Source: Ophioceras dolichostomum (lineage: Eukaryota > Ascomycota > Sordariomycetes > Magnaporthales > Ophioceraceae). From it: a DNA stretch of 30,122 bases. This document shows positions 29,547 through 30,122 of the stretch, in pieces. The stretch covers positions 1-30,122 of the forward strand of contig PYST01000064.1 of assembly GCA_003049485.1 (NCBI GenBank), written 5' to 3'. Made by a program: the position numbers and the translations under genes. The notes beneath the pieces were generated by a model that saw only the letters and a list, made by a program, of their open reading frames with translations, searched no databases and had not been told where the DNA came from. Numbering within the stretch: position 1 is the stretch's first letter; each line of letters opens with the position of its first letter.

Positions 29547-30122
29547 ACAGGGAAGGAGAGAACTCAGGTAGGTAGGTAGAGGTGGCAACCTACGTAGTAC
29601 CTTGTAGGTACCTCCCTAGTCCCTCGCTGTTCCGCGGTGTTTTGTGCGATGGCATTCTGAGCTGTGATGCAAATAAGCTGGGGCCTGGCTTGGGCTAGCT
29701 TGCCGCGTTGGTGGCGTTGCTGTTAATGTTAATACATAGCTTGCTTTCTCACATGTGTGCTCTTCGGTATACGAAAAGTCGTTTTGGAGCCTGCATGCCT
29801 AGTCAAAACGAATGGCACAGGCTTGATATGACAGGGCTCGTTGGGGTCCTTCTGGACCCCCCTGTCTTCCATATTTACCATCAGAAATTAACCTGCTATG
29901 CATTCATTCCACGTGCCGGCCCCGCCTGAAGGTGCCTGTCTCGACTGCTTACCGCGGCCGGGGCTGGGAGATCCCTCGAGTTGAGCACCTCACGTAACCT
30001 ACTCACCTTGGATGGTACGCCGCCCGTACGGGTGTGGATCGCCATGCCTCTCGTTACTCACTCCTCCATCCCCCCATCCAGACTGCGTGAGGGAGAAGTT
30101 GGGGGTGTACATGGGGGGGGGG
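29547..30122. other. 3' flank and unassigned sequence to window end
   Basis: It starts with AGGTAGGTAGGTAG and TGTAGGTACCTCC repeats (29565–29615), then ordinary mixed sequence with no convincing gene, ending in a G-run at the window edge (30113–30122). Confidence 0.6.

Overview
The window reads as nuclear DNA of a filamentous ascomycete (Pezizomycotina, most likely Sordariomycetes). The reasons are short GT–AG introns, GC-rich coding sequence with long low-complexity tails, CT-rich promoters, a NACHT–WD40 NOD-like receptor of the HET-E/HNWD type with near-identical WD40 repeats, and point changes that look like light RIP. I saw no bacterial operon structure, tRNA, rRNA or CRISPR. The species is not identifiable from the sequence alone.

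Layout. (1) 171–4343, minus: a three-exon NACHT–WD40 receptor gene with a short Gly/Asn/Gln-rich N-terminal exon, a GC–AG first intron, 14 WD40 repeats of 126 bp, and one in-frame TAG in the second repeat. (2) 4344–8040: about 3.7 kb with no convincing gene, holding an A26 tract, a duplicated LTR-like hairpin element, a 50-bp tandem duplication and palindromes. (3) 8041–12153, minus: an intact, intronless 1370-residue UDP-glycosyltransferase of the sterol-glucosyltransferase-like (GT1/GT28-fold) type with a long charged tail. (4) 13100–14619, minus: a secreted GH5 beta-glucanase in three exons, with a TATA box and a CGG-N9-CCG palindrome upstream. (5) 14620–22303: about 7.7 kb without a supportable gene, carrying TAGGTA-type repeats, a GT-rich stretch and a CT-rich promoter. 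(6) 22304–24760, plus: an 818-residue proline-rich protein of unknown function. (7) About 25780–26400, minus: a decayed glycosyltransferase relic, read from ordered motif remnants in three frames. (8) 26651–29546, plus: a three-exon long-chain fatty alcohol oxidase (GMC family) with four CCTCGG/CCGAGG hexamers upstream.

How the genes relate. They do not form a biosynthetic cluster. The receptor belongs to the fungal non-self recognition and heterokaryon incompatibility repertoire. The GH5 enzyme acts on fungal wall glucan outside the cell. The glycosyltransferase and alcohol oxidase are lipid-related but independently placed. The points most worth a second look are the receptor (candidate amyloid-type signalling exon, concerted WD40 array, nonsense codon), the glycosyltransferase relic, and the FarA-like hexamer cluster before the alcohol oxidase. 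The window ends inside ordinary intergenic sequence on both sides.
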